From Maribacter arcticus (lineage in GTDB: Bacteria; Bacteroidota; Bacteroidia; Flavobacteriales; Flavobacteriaceae), in assembly GCF_900167935.1 (NCBI RefSeq), contig NZ_FUYL01000001.1, forward strand, positions 434,001 to 498,000: DNA of 64,000 nt, given 5' to 3'. The notes under the pieces are model-generated. The model worked only from the letters and a program-made list of their open reading frames with translations. It was not told the DNA's origin and made no database searches. Shown in pieces: positions 36,712 through 45,076 of the stretch. A program made the position numbers and the translations under genes. The first letter of the stretch is position 1; each line of letters starts with the position of its first letter.

Positions 36712-36947
36712 AGTAATCCAATTTGGTAGGTTGGCTCTAATCGGAGCGAACAAAGTTATAACAAAAAAGGAATTAAAAAATTGTATAAGTAGGTAAATTT
36801 CTTACAAATTTTTAAACAATAGCATTAGAGGGTTCCTTATGAGAACAAGAGTCTGTTTAATGTAAAAGGTTGCTTTTAATTTCTTAAAAATGTCAATATT
36901 GAATTCTTAGGGATGAAGAATTAATGGTAGTGAATTGTATGAAAAAG

Positions 36948-36994
36948 ACACCTCTTGACTTCCTTCTAAGGGGGCGATGATGGTCGAGAGGTGT
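36948..36994 (-). terminator. Hairpin terminator downstream of dapD
   Basis: ACACCTCTTGAC (36948-36959) pairs with GTCGAGAGGTGT (36983-36994), 12 bp with one wobble and a 23-base loop. A T-rich tract follows on the minus strand and a second T tract on the plus strand. Confidence 0.65.
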
Positions 36995-37005
36995 TTTTTT
37001 GTGGT

Positions 37006-37821
37006 TTAAACTGCTACGTCATACTCCCTTAGAGCATCGTTTAATGAAGTTTTCTTATTCGTACTTTCTTTTCTTGTACCAATAATCAATGCACAAGGCA
37101 CATTGAATTCACCAGCCGGAAATTTCTTTGTGTAGCTACCAGGTATAACCACTGAGCGTGCGGGTACCAATCCTTTTCGTTCAACTGGTGTTTCACCCGT
37201 AACATCAATAATTTTAGTAGATGCCGTAAGAACAACATTTGCGCCTAAAACGGCCTCTTTTTCTACTCTTACACCCTCTACTACAATGCATCTAGATCCT
37301 ATAAAAGCATTGTCTTCAATGATTACAGGAGCCGCTTGTAAAGGCTCAAGAACGCCACCGATACCTACGCCACCGCTTAAGTGTACATTTTTGCCAATTT
37401 GGGCGCAACTCCCTACAGTGGCCCAAGTGTCTACCATAGTACCTTCATCAACATAAGCTCCTATGTTTACATAACTTGGCATTAAAATAGTGCCAGCAGA
37501 GATATAGGCACCATGTCTAGCAACAGCATTTGGTACAACTCTAATTCCTTTTTCGGCGTATCCTCTTTTCAAAGGTATTTTGTCGTGGTATTCAAATATA
37601 CCAGCCTCTAGAGTTTCCATTTTTTGGATGGGAAAATACATAACTACAGCTTTTTTAACCCATTCGTTAATCTGCCATCCATTAGAGGTCGGTTCTGCGC
37701 ATCTCAATTTACCAACATCCAAAAGGTTGATCACTTCTCTTATACAATCTTGGGTTGCAGTTTCTTTCAAAAGATCTCTGTTATCCCATGCTTTTTCAAT
37801 TTGTGCTCTCAGTTCTGTCAT
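37006..37821 (-). CDS. dapD: 2,3,4,5-tetrahydropyridine-2,6-dicarboxylate N-succinyltransferase
   Basis: 271 residues from ATG 37821. It transfers succinyl from succinyl-CoA in the lysine/diaminopimelate pathway. The N-terminal domain starts TELRAQIEKAWDNRDLL; the left-handed beta-helix (about 95-225) has hexapeptide repeats in VVPNAVARHGAYISAGTILMPSYVNIGAYVDEGTMVDTWATVGSCAQIG and FIGSRCIVVEGV. A frame from 37842 would add seven residues but begins inside the -7 element (37840-37847), so it is rejected. lysA of the same route is at 10.8 kb. Terminator downstream; single gene. Confidence 0.95.
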   Translation of the reverse strand: MTELRAQIEKAWDNRDLLKETATQDCIREVINLLDVGKLRCAEPTSNGWQINEWVKKAVVMYFPIQKMETLEAGIFEYHDKIPLKRGYAEKGIRVVPNAVARHGAYISAGTILMPSYVNIGAYVDEGTMVDTWATVGSCAQIGKNVHLSGGVGIGGVLEPLQAAPVIIEDNAFIGSRCIVVEGVRVEKEAVLGANVVLTASTKIIDVTGETPVERKGLVPARSVVIPGSYTKKFPAGEFNVPCALIIGTRKESTNKKTSLNDALREYDVAV

Positions 37822-37839
37822 TTTCGTCAAAAATTTACT

Positions 37840-37847
37840 CAAATATA
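37840..37847 (-). promoter_or_regulatory. Candidate -7 element of dapD
   Basis: Minus-strand TATATTTG matches TAnnTTTG, 18 bases before ATG 37821, and overlaps the alternative upstream ATG, which supports the shorter start. Confidence 0.4.
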
Positions 37848-37901
37848 AGTTGAAGTTGAGGAATTCACCATTTGCGAAAGCACATATAACAAATTATCCT
37901 T

Positions 37902-37909
37902 TATTTTTG
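37902..37909 (+). promoter_or_regulatory. Candidate -7 element of ruvX
   Basis: TATTTTTG matches TAnnTTTG, 13 bases before the TTG start of ruvX, giving a very short leader. Confidence 0.4.
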
Positions 37910-37922
37910 CCAAAAATTAAGT

Positions 37923-38333
37923 TTGGGAAGGATTCTTGCAATTGACTATGGTGTAAAACGTATTGGCTTGGCAGTTACCGATGAGATGCAAATGATTGCA
38001 TTTGGTTTGACTACCATTGCTACTACCGAAATTTTCGCATTCTTATCTGATTATATAACTAAGGAGAAGGTTGAGCTTATTTTGGTCGGTGAACCTAAAC
38101 AAATGGATAATACGGCTTCAGAATCTGAAGTTTATATCAAACCGTTTTTGGTAAAACTGGCAGAAAAATTTCCAGCGATACCTATTAAAAGGCATGATGA
38201 GCGTTTTACCTCTAAAATGGCATTTCAAACCATGTTAGATAGTGGCTTAAAAAAGAAACAAAGAAAGAATAAAGCATTGATAGATGAGATTAGCGCAACA
38301 ATAATATTACAATCATATTTAAGTATAGTTTGA
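37923..38333 (+). CDS. ruvX: Putative pre-16S rRNA nuclease / Holliday-junction resolvase YqgF
   Basis: 136 residues, the usual size. RNase H-like fold: ILAIDYGVKRIGLAVTDEMQMIAFG opens with the first catalytic Asp, LILVGEPKQMDNTAS holds the Glu-containing strand, and KRHDERFTSKMAF and IDEISATIILQSYL give the last acidic residues. It matures the 5' end of 16S rRNA in E. coli. The start is TTG at 37923, matching the family N-terminus 'MGRILAIDYG'; no ATG is available. The downstream DUF1919 gene starts six bases after its stop. Confidence 0.93.
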   Translation: MGRILAIDYGVKRIGLAVTDEMQMIAFGLTTIATTEIFAFLSDYITKEKVELILVGEPKQMDNTASESEVYIKPFLVKLAEKFPAIPIKRHDERFTSKMAFQTMLDSGLKKKQRKNKALIDEISATIILQSYLSIV

Positions 38334-38338
38334 TTTCT

Positions 38339-39019
38339 ATGTTGATAAGATTAGAAATTTTTATAAAACGTAAATTAAGACAAGCATTTAGTTCTTATTA
38401 TATTAAGAGGGACATTGCTAAATTAAAGAATACCAATTTTGTATTAATTTCAAGAAACTGTTGGGGAGGTCAAGCATATCAATGGTTAGGGTTGCCTTAT
38501 AATTCCCCTTTTGTTGGGTTGTTTTTATTTGGGCCTTGTTATATGAAATTGCTTCGTGATTTTGATTCTTATATGCAAATGGAGTTAGAATTTATAGAGA
38601 TTTCAAAATATGCAGATGCTTATAATAACCATCCAATTGCGCTTTTGGGTGATGTCGAAATTCATTTTCAACATTATGGAAGCATTGAAGAAGCCCGAGA
38701 AAAATGGAATAGAAGAAAGCAAAGAATGTTAGAGATTTCAAAGGAGAATTACTTTTTTACGATATGTGATCGAAGAGAGGTTTCCTCTTTGGATATCAAG
38801 GAGTTTCATAAAATGAACTTCAAGAATAAACTTTCTTTTTCTTTTGATAAAATTGAGGGTTTAACAAATCGTCAACATATAAAATTTATCAGGGATCCAA
38901 GCAAGAAAAACGGAAGTCCGCCGAACGGAAAAAAAAGATTTAAGCTTAGCTTTTTGTACTTTGACCTGATACATTGGTTAAATGAAGAAAATGTAATTAG
39001 AACTAGATTTAAAGATTAA
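38339..39019 (+). CDS. DUF1919 family protein (exopolysaccharide-associated)
   Basis: 226 residues from ATG 38339 (a TTG at 38330 overlaps the ruvX stop). The hallmark NFVLISRNCWGGQAYQWLGLPYNSPFVGLFLFGPCYMKLL (about 32-70) and HPIALLGDVEIHFQHYGSIEEAREKWNRRKQRM define DUF1919, a family linked to exopolysaccharide clusters and sometimes fused to glycosyltransferases. No signal peptide. It sits oddly between ruvX and def, a pair often adjacent in flavobacteria, so it may be an insertion into that operon. Biochemical role unknown. Confidence 0.85.
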   Translation: MLIRLEIFIKRKLRQAFSSYYIKRDIAKLKNTNFVLISRNCWGGQAYQWLGLPYNSPFVGLFLFGPCYMKLLRDFDSYMQMELEFIEISKYADAYNNHPIALLGDVEIHFQHYGSIEEAREKWNRRKQRMLEISKENYFFTICDRREVSSLDIKEFHKMNFKNKLSFSFDKIEGLTNRQHIKFIRDPSKKNGSPPNGKKRFKLSFLYFDLIHWLNEENVIRTRFKD

Positions 39020-39021
39020 AA

Positions 39022-39612
39022 ATGATTTTACCCATTATAGCATACGGTGACACCGTATTGAGAAAAGTTGCTGAAGATATCGATAACGAATATCCAAAAC
39101 TAGATGAACTGGTTTCTAATATGTGGGAAACCATGTATAATGCTAGCGGGGTAGGCCTTGCTGCCCCTCAAATTGGATTGCCAATTCGTTTGTTTTTGGT
39201 AGATACCACGCCTTTCTCTGATGACGAAGAGCTTACGATAGATGAGCAAAAACAGTTAGATGGTTTTAAACAAGTTTTTATTAATGCTAAAATAGAAGAG
39301 GAAACAGGTGAGGAATGGGCGTTTAATGAAGGTTGTTTAAGTATACCAGATGTACGTGAAGATGTAAATAGAAAGGATACTATTAAAATCACTTATTTGG
39401 ATGAGAACTTTAAAAAACATTCAAAAACGATTGACGGATTATTAGCCCGTGTTATTCAGCACGAGTACGATCATATTGAAGGGATTTTGTTTACTGATAA
39501 ATTATCTGCTCTAAAAAAGAGAATGTTAAAGGGTAGATTGACCAATATATCTAAAGGAAAGATTAGTGTAGATTATCGCATGAAATTTCCTGCAATGAAA
39601 AAAGGACGTTAA
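39022..39612 (+). CDS. def: Peptide deformylase
   Basis: 196 residues. It removes the N-formyl group from nascent proteins with a metal-bound water. All three motifs are intact: GVGLAAPQIG (about 45-54), EGCLSIPDVRE with the metal Cys, and QHEYDHIEGILF with the two His ligands and the catalytic Glu. It follows the DUF1919 gene by two bases and precedes the DUF5606 gene by 60 bases, giving a plus-strand operon with ruvX. Confidence 0.97.
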   Translation: MILPIIAYGDTVLRKVAEDIDNEYPKLDELVSNMWETMYNASGVGLAAPQIGLPIRLFLVDTTPFSDDEELTIDEQKQLDGFKQVFINAKIEEETGEEWAFNEGCLSIPDVREDVNRKDTIKITYLDENFKKHSKTIDGLLARVIQHEYDHIEGILFTDKLSALKKRMLKGRLTNISKGKISVDYRMKFPAMKKGR

Positions 39613-39672
39613 AATCATCTTATAATTAATAGAAAAGTGTAATCTTTGTCGACTTAAATTTTAAAATAGTTT

Positions 39673-40101
39673 ATGGGTTTAGAGAAAATTTTATCCGTTG
39701 CAGGAAAGCCAGGTTTATATAAGTTAATTACCCAAACAAGAACTGGATTTGTGGCGGAATCTTTGTTAGATGGCAAACGAATAACAGTTAGCTTACGAAG
39801 TAGTGTAAGTGTATTGTCTGAAATAGCGATTTATACTCTAGAAGAAGAGGTGCCATTAAGGGAGGTTTTTCAAAAAATTCAAACTAAGGAAAATGGAGCT
39901 AAAACTTCAATCAGTCATAAAGATGAAAAAATAAAATTAGAAGAATACTTTTTTGAAGTGTTGCCTAATTACGATGAAGATCGTGTATATGTTAGTGATA
40001 TTAAAAAAGTTATTCAGTGGTATAATATATTATCCGATAGTGATATAGCTGATTTCTCGAGTGAAAAAGAAGAAACAAGCGATACATCTGAGGAGGAATA
40101 A
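39673..40101 (+). CDS. DUF5606 family protein
   Basis: 142 residues, soluble, acidic C-terminal tail (SSEKEETSDTSEEE). MGLEKILSVAGKPGLYKLITQTRTGFVAESLLDGKRITV and VYVSDIKKVIQWYNIL are the conserved parts of DUF5606, a family almost confined to Bacteroidota and routinely found next to def and mazG. The first 75 residues probably form a small beta domain. mazG is 8 kb away in this genome. Function unknown; the conservation beside def suggests a translation-related role, which is inference. Confidence 0.88.
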   Translation: MGLEKILSVAGKPGLYKLITQTRTGFVAESLLDGKRITVSLRSSVSVLSEIAIYTLEEEVPLREVFQKIQTKENGAKTSISHKDEKIKLEEYFFEVLPNYDEDRVYVSDIKKVIQWYNILSDSDIADFSSEKEETSDTSEEE

Positions 40102-40122
40102 AAGTCAGTAACAATAGAAATT

Positions 40123-40147
40123 AAAAAAGCCCTTTTAGGGCTTTTTT
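40123..40147. terminator. Terminator after the DUF5606 gene
   Basis: Stem AAAAAAGCCC / GGGCTTTTTT (10 bp, perfect) with loop TTTTA, T tract on both strands. Confidence 0.85.
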
Positions 40148-40325
40148 TTGGTTTAATAAATAATACGAAGTCGATTTTATTCATCAATAGATGCTTTTTA
40201 TCTATGTTTAAAGGTATTTCAGCGATAGTTTTCTTTAGTACACCTTATATCGACTCAAAACCTCGTTTAAACCCTTCAATTTAGCGGTATAATAGAATGG
40301 TTGAATCAAATATAATTAGCGAAGA

Positions 40326-41413
40326 ATGAAGAGTTCTAAGGCAGAGATTAATAACGATTTAAAAGGTGTTTTTTTTGAAAATGCATATTCACCCTTTGTT
40401 ATTTTGAATCGTGATATGGATTTTGTTGATATAAACCAAGCCGCGGTTGCAACACTGGGTGTTCATAAAGAAAATTTCATAGGAAAAAATATATTAGACA
40501 TATTCCCCTACTTGGAAGGGACTGATCGATTTTATTCTTATAAAAACGTAATAGAAACAGGTATATCTATAGGTTTTGACGAACTCTTGTTTCAAGGTGA
40601 GAATGTTGAGTATAGATTTATGAGCAGGGCATTTAAAATTGGTGATTATTTGGGTGTTTCAACACTAGATGTTACCAAGGTTATAGGTTCAAAAGAAAAA
40701 TTAAAAAAGAAGCAAGCCTTATTAACAGAAGTCAATGAAAATTTAAAAAGAAAAAATCAAGAATTAGAGGATTTTTCTTATGTAGCTTCTCATGATTTAA
40801 GGGCTCCCCTTACGAACTTGAACAGTCTTTTAGGAATGGTTATAGAATCGAATCCTAATTCTGATGAATTTAAGCCTATAGTGGAAAAAATGCAATTGGT
40901 CGCTAAAGTAATGTGTGATAAAATCCGAGCTCTTAACGAGGTCATTGCAATAAAATCTAATTTTAGTGATAATAAAGAAGAATTGGTTATTTCAGAAGTT
41001 ATAGGTAATATAAAATTGAGTCATTCAGAAGAAATTATAAAAGGTAGAACCATTATTAAAGAAGATTTTTCAAGCTGTACAAAAATCGATTATAATTCTT
41101 TTCAATTAGAAAGTATTCTTCATCATCTTATGTCGAATGCTCTTAAATATAGGCATCCAGGCAGAAAATTAAGTATTAAAATAGTGAAAAAAAAATCAAT
41201 GGTAAAATGCAATTGTCTTTCAAGGATAATGGAATAGGTTTTGACCAGAATTTAGCTTATAAAATTTTCAGACTTTTTAAGAGGATGCATACCCATGTAG
41301 AAGGGTTGGGTATTGGTTTATATATTATTCATTCGATTATCAATGAAAATGGTGGGAAAATCAACGTGAAAAGTCAAGTAAATAAAGGAACTGAGTTTAT
41401 AATTCAATTTTAA
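40326..41413 (+). pseudogene. PAS-domain histidine kinase broken by a frameshift at an A9 run
   Basis: A PAS domain (about 10-115) is followed by a coiled linker, an H-box EDFSYVASHDLRAPLTNL (His 156) and an N-box HLMSNALKYRHPG (Asn 271). The frame then meets nine A residues at 41187-41195 and reads 14 wrong codons to a stop at 41235. Shifting frame by one base there restores INGKMQLSFKDNGIGFDQ, then GLGIGLYIIHS and a normal end at 41413, so G1 and G2 boxes lie in the second frame. Alone, the first part is a 303-residue kinase without its ATP lid. The run of nine A residues allows three readings: a mutation, a sequencing error, or slippage that produces both forms. No signal peptide or membrane segment. 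Confidence 0.85.
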
Positions 41414-41431
41414 TAAGGATTACTAACACTA

Positions 41432-41816
41432 TCTAAAATAGTAATCATCGAAGATGATGAAATCACAAATTTTATAACTAAAACAAATCTTGAGAAATTA
41501 GGGTATAAGAATATATCAATTGCATTAAATGGTAAAGAAGGCATAGTTTATTTAATGGTTAATGAATGTACTTATTTAATATTACTTGATATCAATTTGC
41601 CAGTTTTAGATGGTTGGTATTTTCTTGAAGACAATACAGATAGAAAATGTTGTCCAAATGTTCCTATACTACTTACGATTTCCTCGGGGAGACAAGAGGA
41701 TTGACTAAAAGGGGGCAATCTTTGAAAATGTTATTCAGTATGTGGAAAAGCCTTTAAATTTTGAAATGTTGAACGCTATAACCCAAAAGCGAAGGCTAAA
41801 GAACTTGAATTTCATA
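41432..41816 (+). pseudogene. Remnant of a response-regulator receiver gene
   Basis: Reading from 41435 gives KIVIIEDDEITNFITKTNLE with the acidic pocket, then LILLDINLPVLDGWYFLED with the phosphoacceptor Asp, then the TISSG strand. TGA at 41702 ends this frame. From about 41709 another frame continues with KGAIFENVIQYVEKPLNFEML, the conserved K-P loop of a receiver. No ATG precedes the domain. At least one frameshift and probably loss of the start are therefore present, so the gene is dead as read. It directly follows the broken histidine kinase (19 bases), as in a two-component pair. Confidence 0.75.
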
Positions 41817-41850
41817 AAAAAAGCCTTGATTTTTAAATCAAGGCTTTTTT
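41817..41850. terminator. Bidirectional terminator between the decayed regulator and the GH20 gene
   Basis: A 16-bp perfect stem (AAAAAAGCCTTGATTT / AAATCAAGGCTTTTTT) with a 2-base loop. Confidence 0.85.
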
Positions 41851-41865
41851 TATGTAGCAGTTTAT

Positions 41866-43479
41866 TTAGTCTTTTTTTATAGTCTCATAAGTGAAATCAC
41901 TTTTTTTCCAATCAATTAAAGAAGAGGGGTAATACTTAACATCCATTCTATCTAAAAAGGGAGCTTGGTCTGCCAAGCGTACTTTATAATCTTCCCAGTT
42001 TCTATTTTCTTTAGTACTCCAACTAAGTTCAGAATATCCTATTATTCTTGGGAATGCTAAGTATTCTAGTTCATCTATATTACTAATTGTTTCAGACCAA
42101 AGTGGTGCTTCTACACCTAATATGTTTTCTATGGGTATGCCATATTCTTCAGGTGTCCATATATACGCAGTATCAACAGGTATGTAAGCGGCCCAGTGTA
42201 ATCCGAACTTAGATAAGGTGTCATATTCCATATCTAAATATGCTTTTTTTGCAGGCGAAACGATAACTTTCATTCCTTTCTCTACCGCTTTTTTTGCATT
42301 TTCCTCACTTGCCCACCATTGTGATATGGATGTAGAATCTACATCTGCAATAGCTACTTCATCCCAACCAATCATTCGCTTACCATGTTTCTGAACAATC
42401 TTCTCTACTTTATTAATGAAATAGATGTAATCACTCTTTTTGGTCACGTGGCTTTCATCTCCACCAACATGAAAATATGGACCAGTGGTTATTGCCGAAA
42501 TTTCTCTTACAACATCATCTATAAAAGTATATACTGTATCCTTATGCGTGTCAAATGTGCTAAAGCCAACATGCGTACCCTCATAAAGTTTAGGTGTTTT
42601 ACCATTACCATTTAAGAACGGATAAGAAACAGAAGCTGCGTTTGTATGGCCTGGCATATCTATTTCAGGTATAATCGTCATATATCGCTCAGCTGCATAA
42701 CGAACAATCTCTTTGTAATCTTCTTGGGTGTAAAATCCGCCAGATTCACCACCAACTTCTGTACTACCACCAACTTCGGTTAATTTAGGCCAAGATTTAA
42801 TCTCTATACGCCAGCCTTGGTCATCACTTAGGTGTAAATGAAGCACATTTATTTTATAATAGGCTAGTAGGTCAATGTATTTTTTCACATCATCAACACT
42901 GAAGAAATGTCTTGCAACATCTAACATAGAGCCTCTATAGCCAAAGTTAGGATTGTCGACAATCTTACCTGACGGTACTGGCCAAATTTTCTGTAGAGCT
43001 AAAGTGTCGTTACTTTCAATCGGAACCAATTGTCTTAAAGTTTGTATACCTCTAAAAGCTCCTTCAGCAGTATTCGCATTAATAATAATTGAATCTTGAT
43101 TTATGTATAGTTGATAAGCTTCAGGCGATTCTAAGTCTACGCTATCGCTCTGGTTGATATATATTACTCTTTCTATTGTATTGGCACCTTCAGAATTTAC
43201 AGGTATGGTTAAGTTTGTTTTACTTTTTAACTTATCTGCCAAAAACGTACCTACCTCTTCAAAACCTGTTGCGTTTTTTGAAGTATAGATAGCGGTAAAC
43301 TGATCTAATGCAAACGCTGAATTTGTTGGTGTTGTTTTTAAAGGTTTTGGAATCAAACTAACTTTAGATAAATCTGTTGTAGGCATCGCAATTCGTTCTT
43401 TTTTATCCTCACTACAAGCGATAAATGCTAAGGTAATAGCGGTAAAAAATAAACTTCTAATACAAAGGGTTTTAAACAT
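41866..43479 (-). CDS. Beta-N-acetylhexosaminidase, GH20, lipoprotein
   Basis: 537 residues. A lipobox AFIAC (Cys 22) marks an outer-membrane lipoprotein. A GH20b-type domain (about 35-170) precedes the catalytic barrel, with YRGSMLDVARHFF at 181-193, HLHLSDDQGWRIEIKSWP, EIDMPGHTNAA and the catalytic pair Asp 341-Glu 342 in FHVGGDESHV; later WWASEE and WAAYIPVDTAYIW give the substrate tryptophans. It releases terminal GlcNAc or GalNAc from glycans by substrate-assisted catalysis. It ends an operon with a glycerol facilitator, an alpha/beta hydrolase and an SGNH hydrolase, consistent with breakdown of an acylated amino-sugar glycan. Confidence 0.93.
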   Translation of the reverse strand: MFKTLCIRSLFFTAITLAFIACSEDKKERIAMPTTDLSKVSLIPKPLKTTPTNSAFALDQFTAIYTSKNATGFEEVGTFLADKLKSKTNLTIPVNSEGANTIERVIYINQSDSVDLESPEAYQLYINQDSIIINANTAEGAFRGIQTLRQLVPIESNDTLALQKIWPVPSGKIVDNPNFGYRGSMLDVARHFFSVDDVKKYIDLLAYYKINVLHLHLSDDQGWRIEIKSWPKLTEVGGSTEVGGESGGFYTQEDYKEIVRYAAERYMTIIPEIDMPGHTNAASVSYPFLNGNGKTPKLYEGTHVGFSTFDTHKDTVYTFIDDVVREISAITTGPYFHVGGDESHVTKKSDYIYFINKVEKIVQKHGKRMIGWDEVAIADVDSTSISQWWASEENAKKAVEKGMKVIVSPAKKAYLDMEYDTLSKFGLHWAAYIPVDTAYIWTPEEYGIPIENILGVEAPLWSETISNIDELEYLAFPRIIGYSELSWSTKENRNWEDYKVRLADQAPFLDRMDVKYYPSSLIDWKKSDFTYETIKKD

Positions 43480-43488
43480 CGTCTTTTA

Positions 43489-44184
43489 TTATGGGTTGTT
43501 TACAAAATTTTTCATGGCTTCATACCAAATATCATAACCTTTTTGGTTCATGTGCAGTCCGTCTTCAATAAAAATATCAGTCATTAGTTTTCTGTTATTT
43601 AGCATTGGGTGCCAAACATCTACATAGTCTAATTGAATGTCTTTTTTAGCGAGGCGTTCGAATTTTCTATTTAACTTCTTATATTTTCTTCGAATCTCCC
43701 ATCTGCTAATACTTGGTTTTGCAGCTATTAATATAATTTGAGTTGATGGGTTGTTTGCTTTTATTCGACGGATGATCTCTTCTGTGGTATCAAGAACTTG
43801 ATTTGGTCTTTTTTTTGCCCATAAATCATTATCGCCCTCATAAATAAATACTTGTTTTGGGTTGTAACTTAAAACCAAATCATTCAAAAAATATAGTAAG
43901 TCAGATGATTCAGAACCGCCAAAACCAGAATTTACAATTTGATGATTTGGAAAACGCTGCTCTAGATCCTTCCATAAACGTACACTTGAACTTCCTGTAA
44001 AAACGATGGTTTCTTGGTTTGTGTCCCAAATATCATCATATCTTGCTGTAATAGCTTCGACCTCGTTTGTAAAAGTATTTTCTGATTGTGCGCTACAGTA
44101 AAAACTACTCAATGTTGTGCAAAAACAAAGTAGAAAGAGCTTACTTGTATTTAATTGTTTAGAATGATGATTTTTATATCGCAT
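43489..44184 (-). CDS. SGNH/GDSL-type hydrolase
   Basis: 231 residues with a signal peptide (to about 31, ...LSSFYCSA). Block I TIVFTGSSSVRLWKDL has the nucleophile Ser in a GSSSV variant of GDS(L), block II NSGFGGSESSDLLYF the oxyanion Gly, block III YEGDNDLW the Asn, and block V DGLHMNQKGYDIW the catalytic Asp-His. It is a carbohydrate or lipid esterase/deacetylase in the periplasm; the substrate is unknown. It lies 4 bases from the alpha/beta hydrolase gene and 9 bases before the GH20 gene, which suggests deacylation of the same glycan. Confidence 0.85.
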   Translation of the reverse strand: MRYKNHHSKQLNTSKLFLLCFCTTLSSFYCSAQSENTFTNEVEAITARYDDIWDTNQETIVFTGSSSVRLWKDLEQRFPNHQIVNSGFGGSESSDLLYFLNDLVLSYNPKQVFIYEGDNDLWAKKRPNQVLDTTEEIIRRIKANNPSTQIILIAAKPSISRWEIRRKYKKLNRKFERLAKKDIQLDYVDVWHPMLNNRKLMTDIFIEDGLHMNQKGYDIWYEAMKNFVNNP

Positions 44185-44188
44185 GAAA

Positions 44189-45076
44189 TTAGTTGACTGT
44201 TGGTTTTGTTAAACTTTCGGTAAGTGCCCAACTATAAAATTGTGTAATCCAATTATCAGAAGCAAGATTTTGTTTTTTCATGCCAAAACCATGTCCACCT
44301 TTCGAGTACATATGCATTCCAACATTTTTGCCATTGGTTAACCAAGCGGAGTAAAGGTCGGCACTTGGTTTTGCAAGTCCTAATGGATCGTCAGAAGCAC
44401 AAACAACTAACATTGCTGGAGCATCTTCAGGTACTTTGTAATCACCCATAACGGTCATCCAAGGGTAAACAGGTACAATGAAATTCGGTCTATTTTCCTG
44501 TGTATAGTTAAATGTTACTCCCATAGTAACTGCGCCACCAGCCGAAAAACCCATAAAGCCAATTTTGTTTGGGTCTAACTTCATTTCTTTTGCATTAGTT
44601 CTTACAAAGGTAATCGCTGCTAAACCATCTGCAATCGAAAGCGGTAATACAGGAGATACCCTTTCGCCAATTTTAGTAGGATTGGTATTTCCTTCATCTG
44701 TAATTTCTTTAATACCATCAACACCCGTAGGTACCAGTCGATATTTTAAAACAAAAGCGGTAATTCCTTTATTATTCAACCATTTGGCTACATCTCGTCC
44801 TTCACTGTTTATACTTAAACCGTAAAGGCCACCTCCAGGAGCAATTATTACACTAGTACCATTTGGTTGGTCAGCTTCATATACTTCTAATCGAGGTACA
44901 GATACATTGGTAATTACTTGAGTATCCCATATTTCTGAGAAGTACTCTTTCTCATCAGTTGACCATTTAACTTCTGGGTTAGGGGTGAACGGCAATTCAA
45001 TAATACTTTGGGCGAGTATATTCATCGAGAAAAGCAAACAAGGTATGAGAAGTGTAATCTTCATTATTTTTTTCAT
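44189..45076 (-). CDS. Exported alpha/beta hydrolase (acetyl-xylan-esterase/BD-FAE-like)
   Basis: 295 residues, signal peptide to about residue 24. SVIIAPGGGLYGLSINSEGRDVAKWL holds the HGGG-type oxyanion loop (here PGGG), IGFMGFSAGGAVTMG the nucleophile elbow G-x-S-x-G, MLVVCASDDPLGLA the acidic residue and SKGGHGFGMKK the His. The layout fits BD-FAE/acetyl-esterase-like hydrolases that deacylate glycans. Its ATG overlaps the stop of the facilitator gene (ATGA), so translation is coupled. Substrate inferred only from operon context. Confidence 0.86.
   Translation of the reverse strand: MKKIMKITLLIPCLLFSMNILAQSIIELPFTPNPEVKWSTDEKEYFSEIWDTQVITNVSVPRLEVYEADQPNGTSVIIAPGGGLYGLSINSEGRDVAKWLNNKGITAFVLKYRLVPTGVDGIKEITDEGNTNPTKIGERVSPVLPLSIADGLAAITFVRTNAKEMKLDPNKIGFMGFSAGGAVTMGVTFNYTQENRPNFIVPVYPWMTVMGDYKVPEDAPAMLVVCASDDPLGLAKPSADLYSAWLTNGKNVGMHMYSKGGHGFGMKKQNLASDNWITQFYSWALTESLTKPTVN

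Noticed and set aside
40102-40325. Possible small RNA or tRNA in the gap before the histidine kinase
   Set aside because: The gap holds one terminator and AT-rich DNA; no cloverleaf or conserved RNA motif could be drawn.
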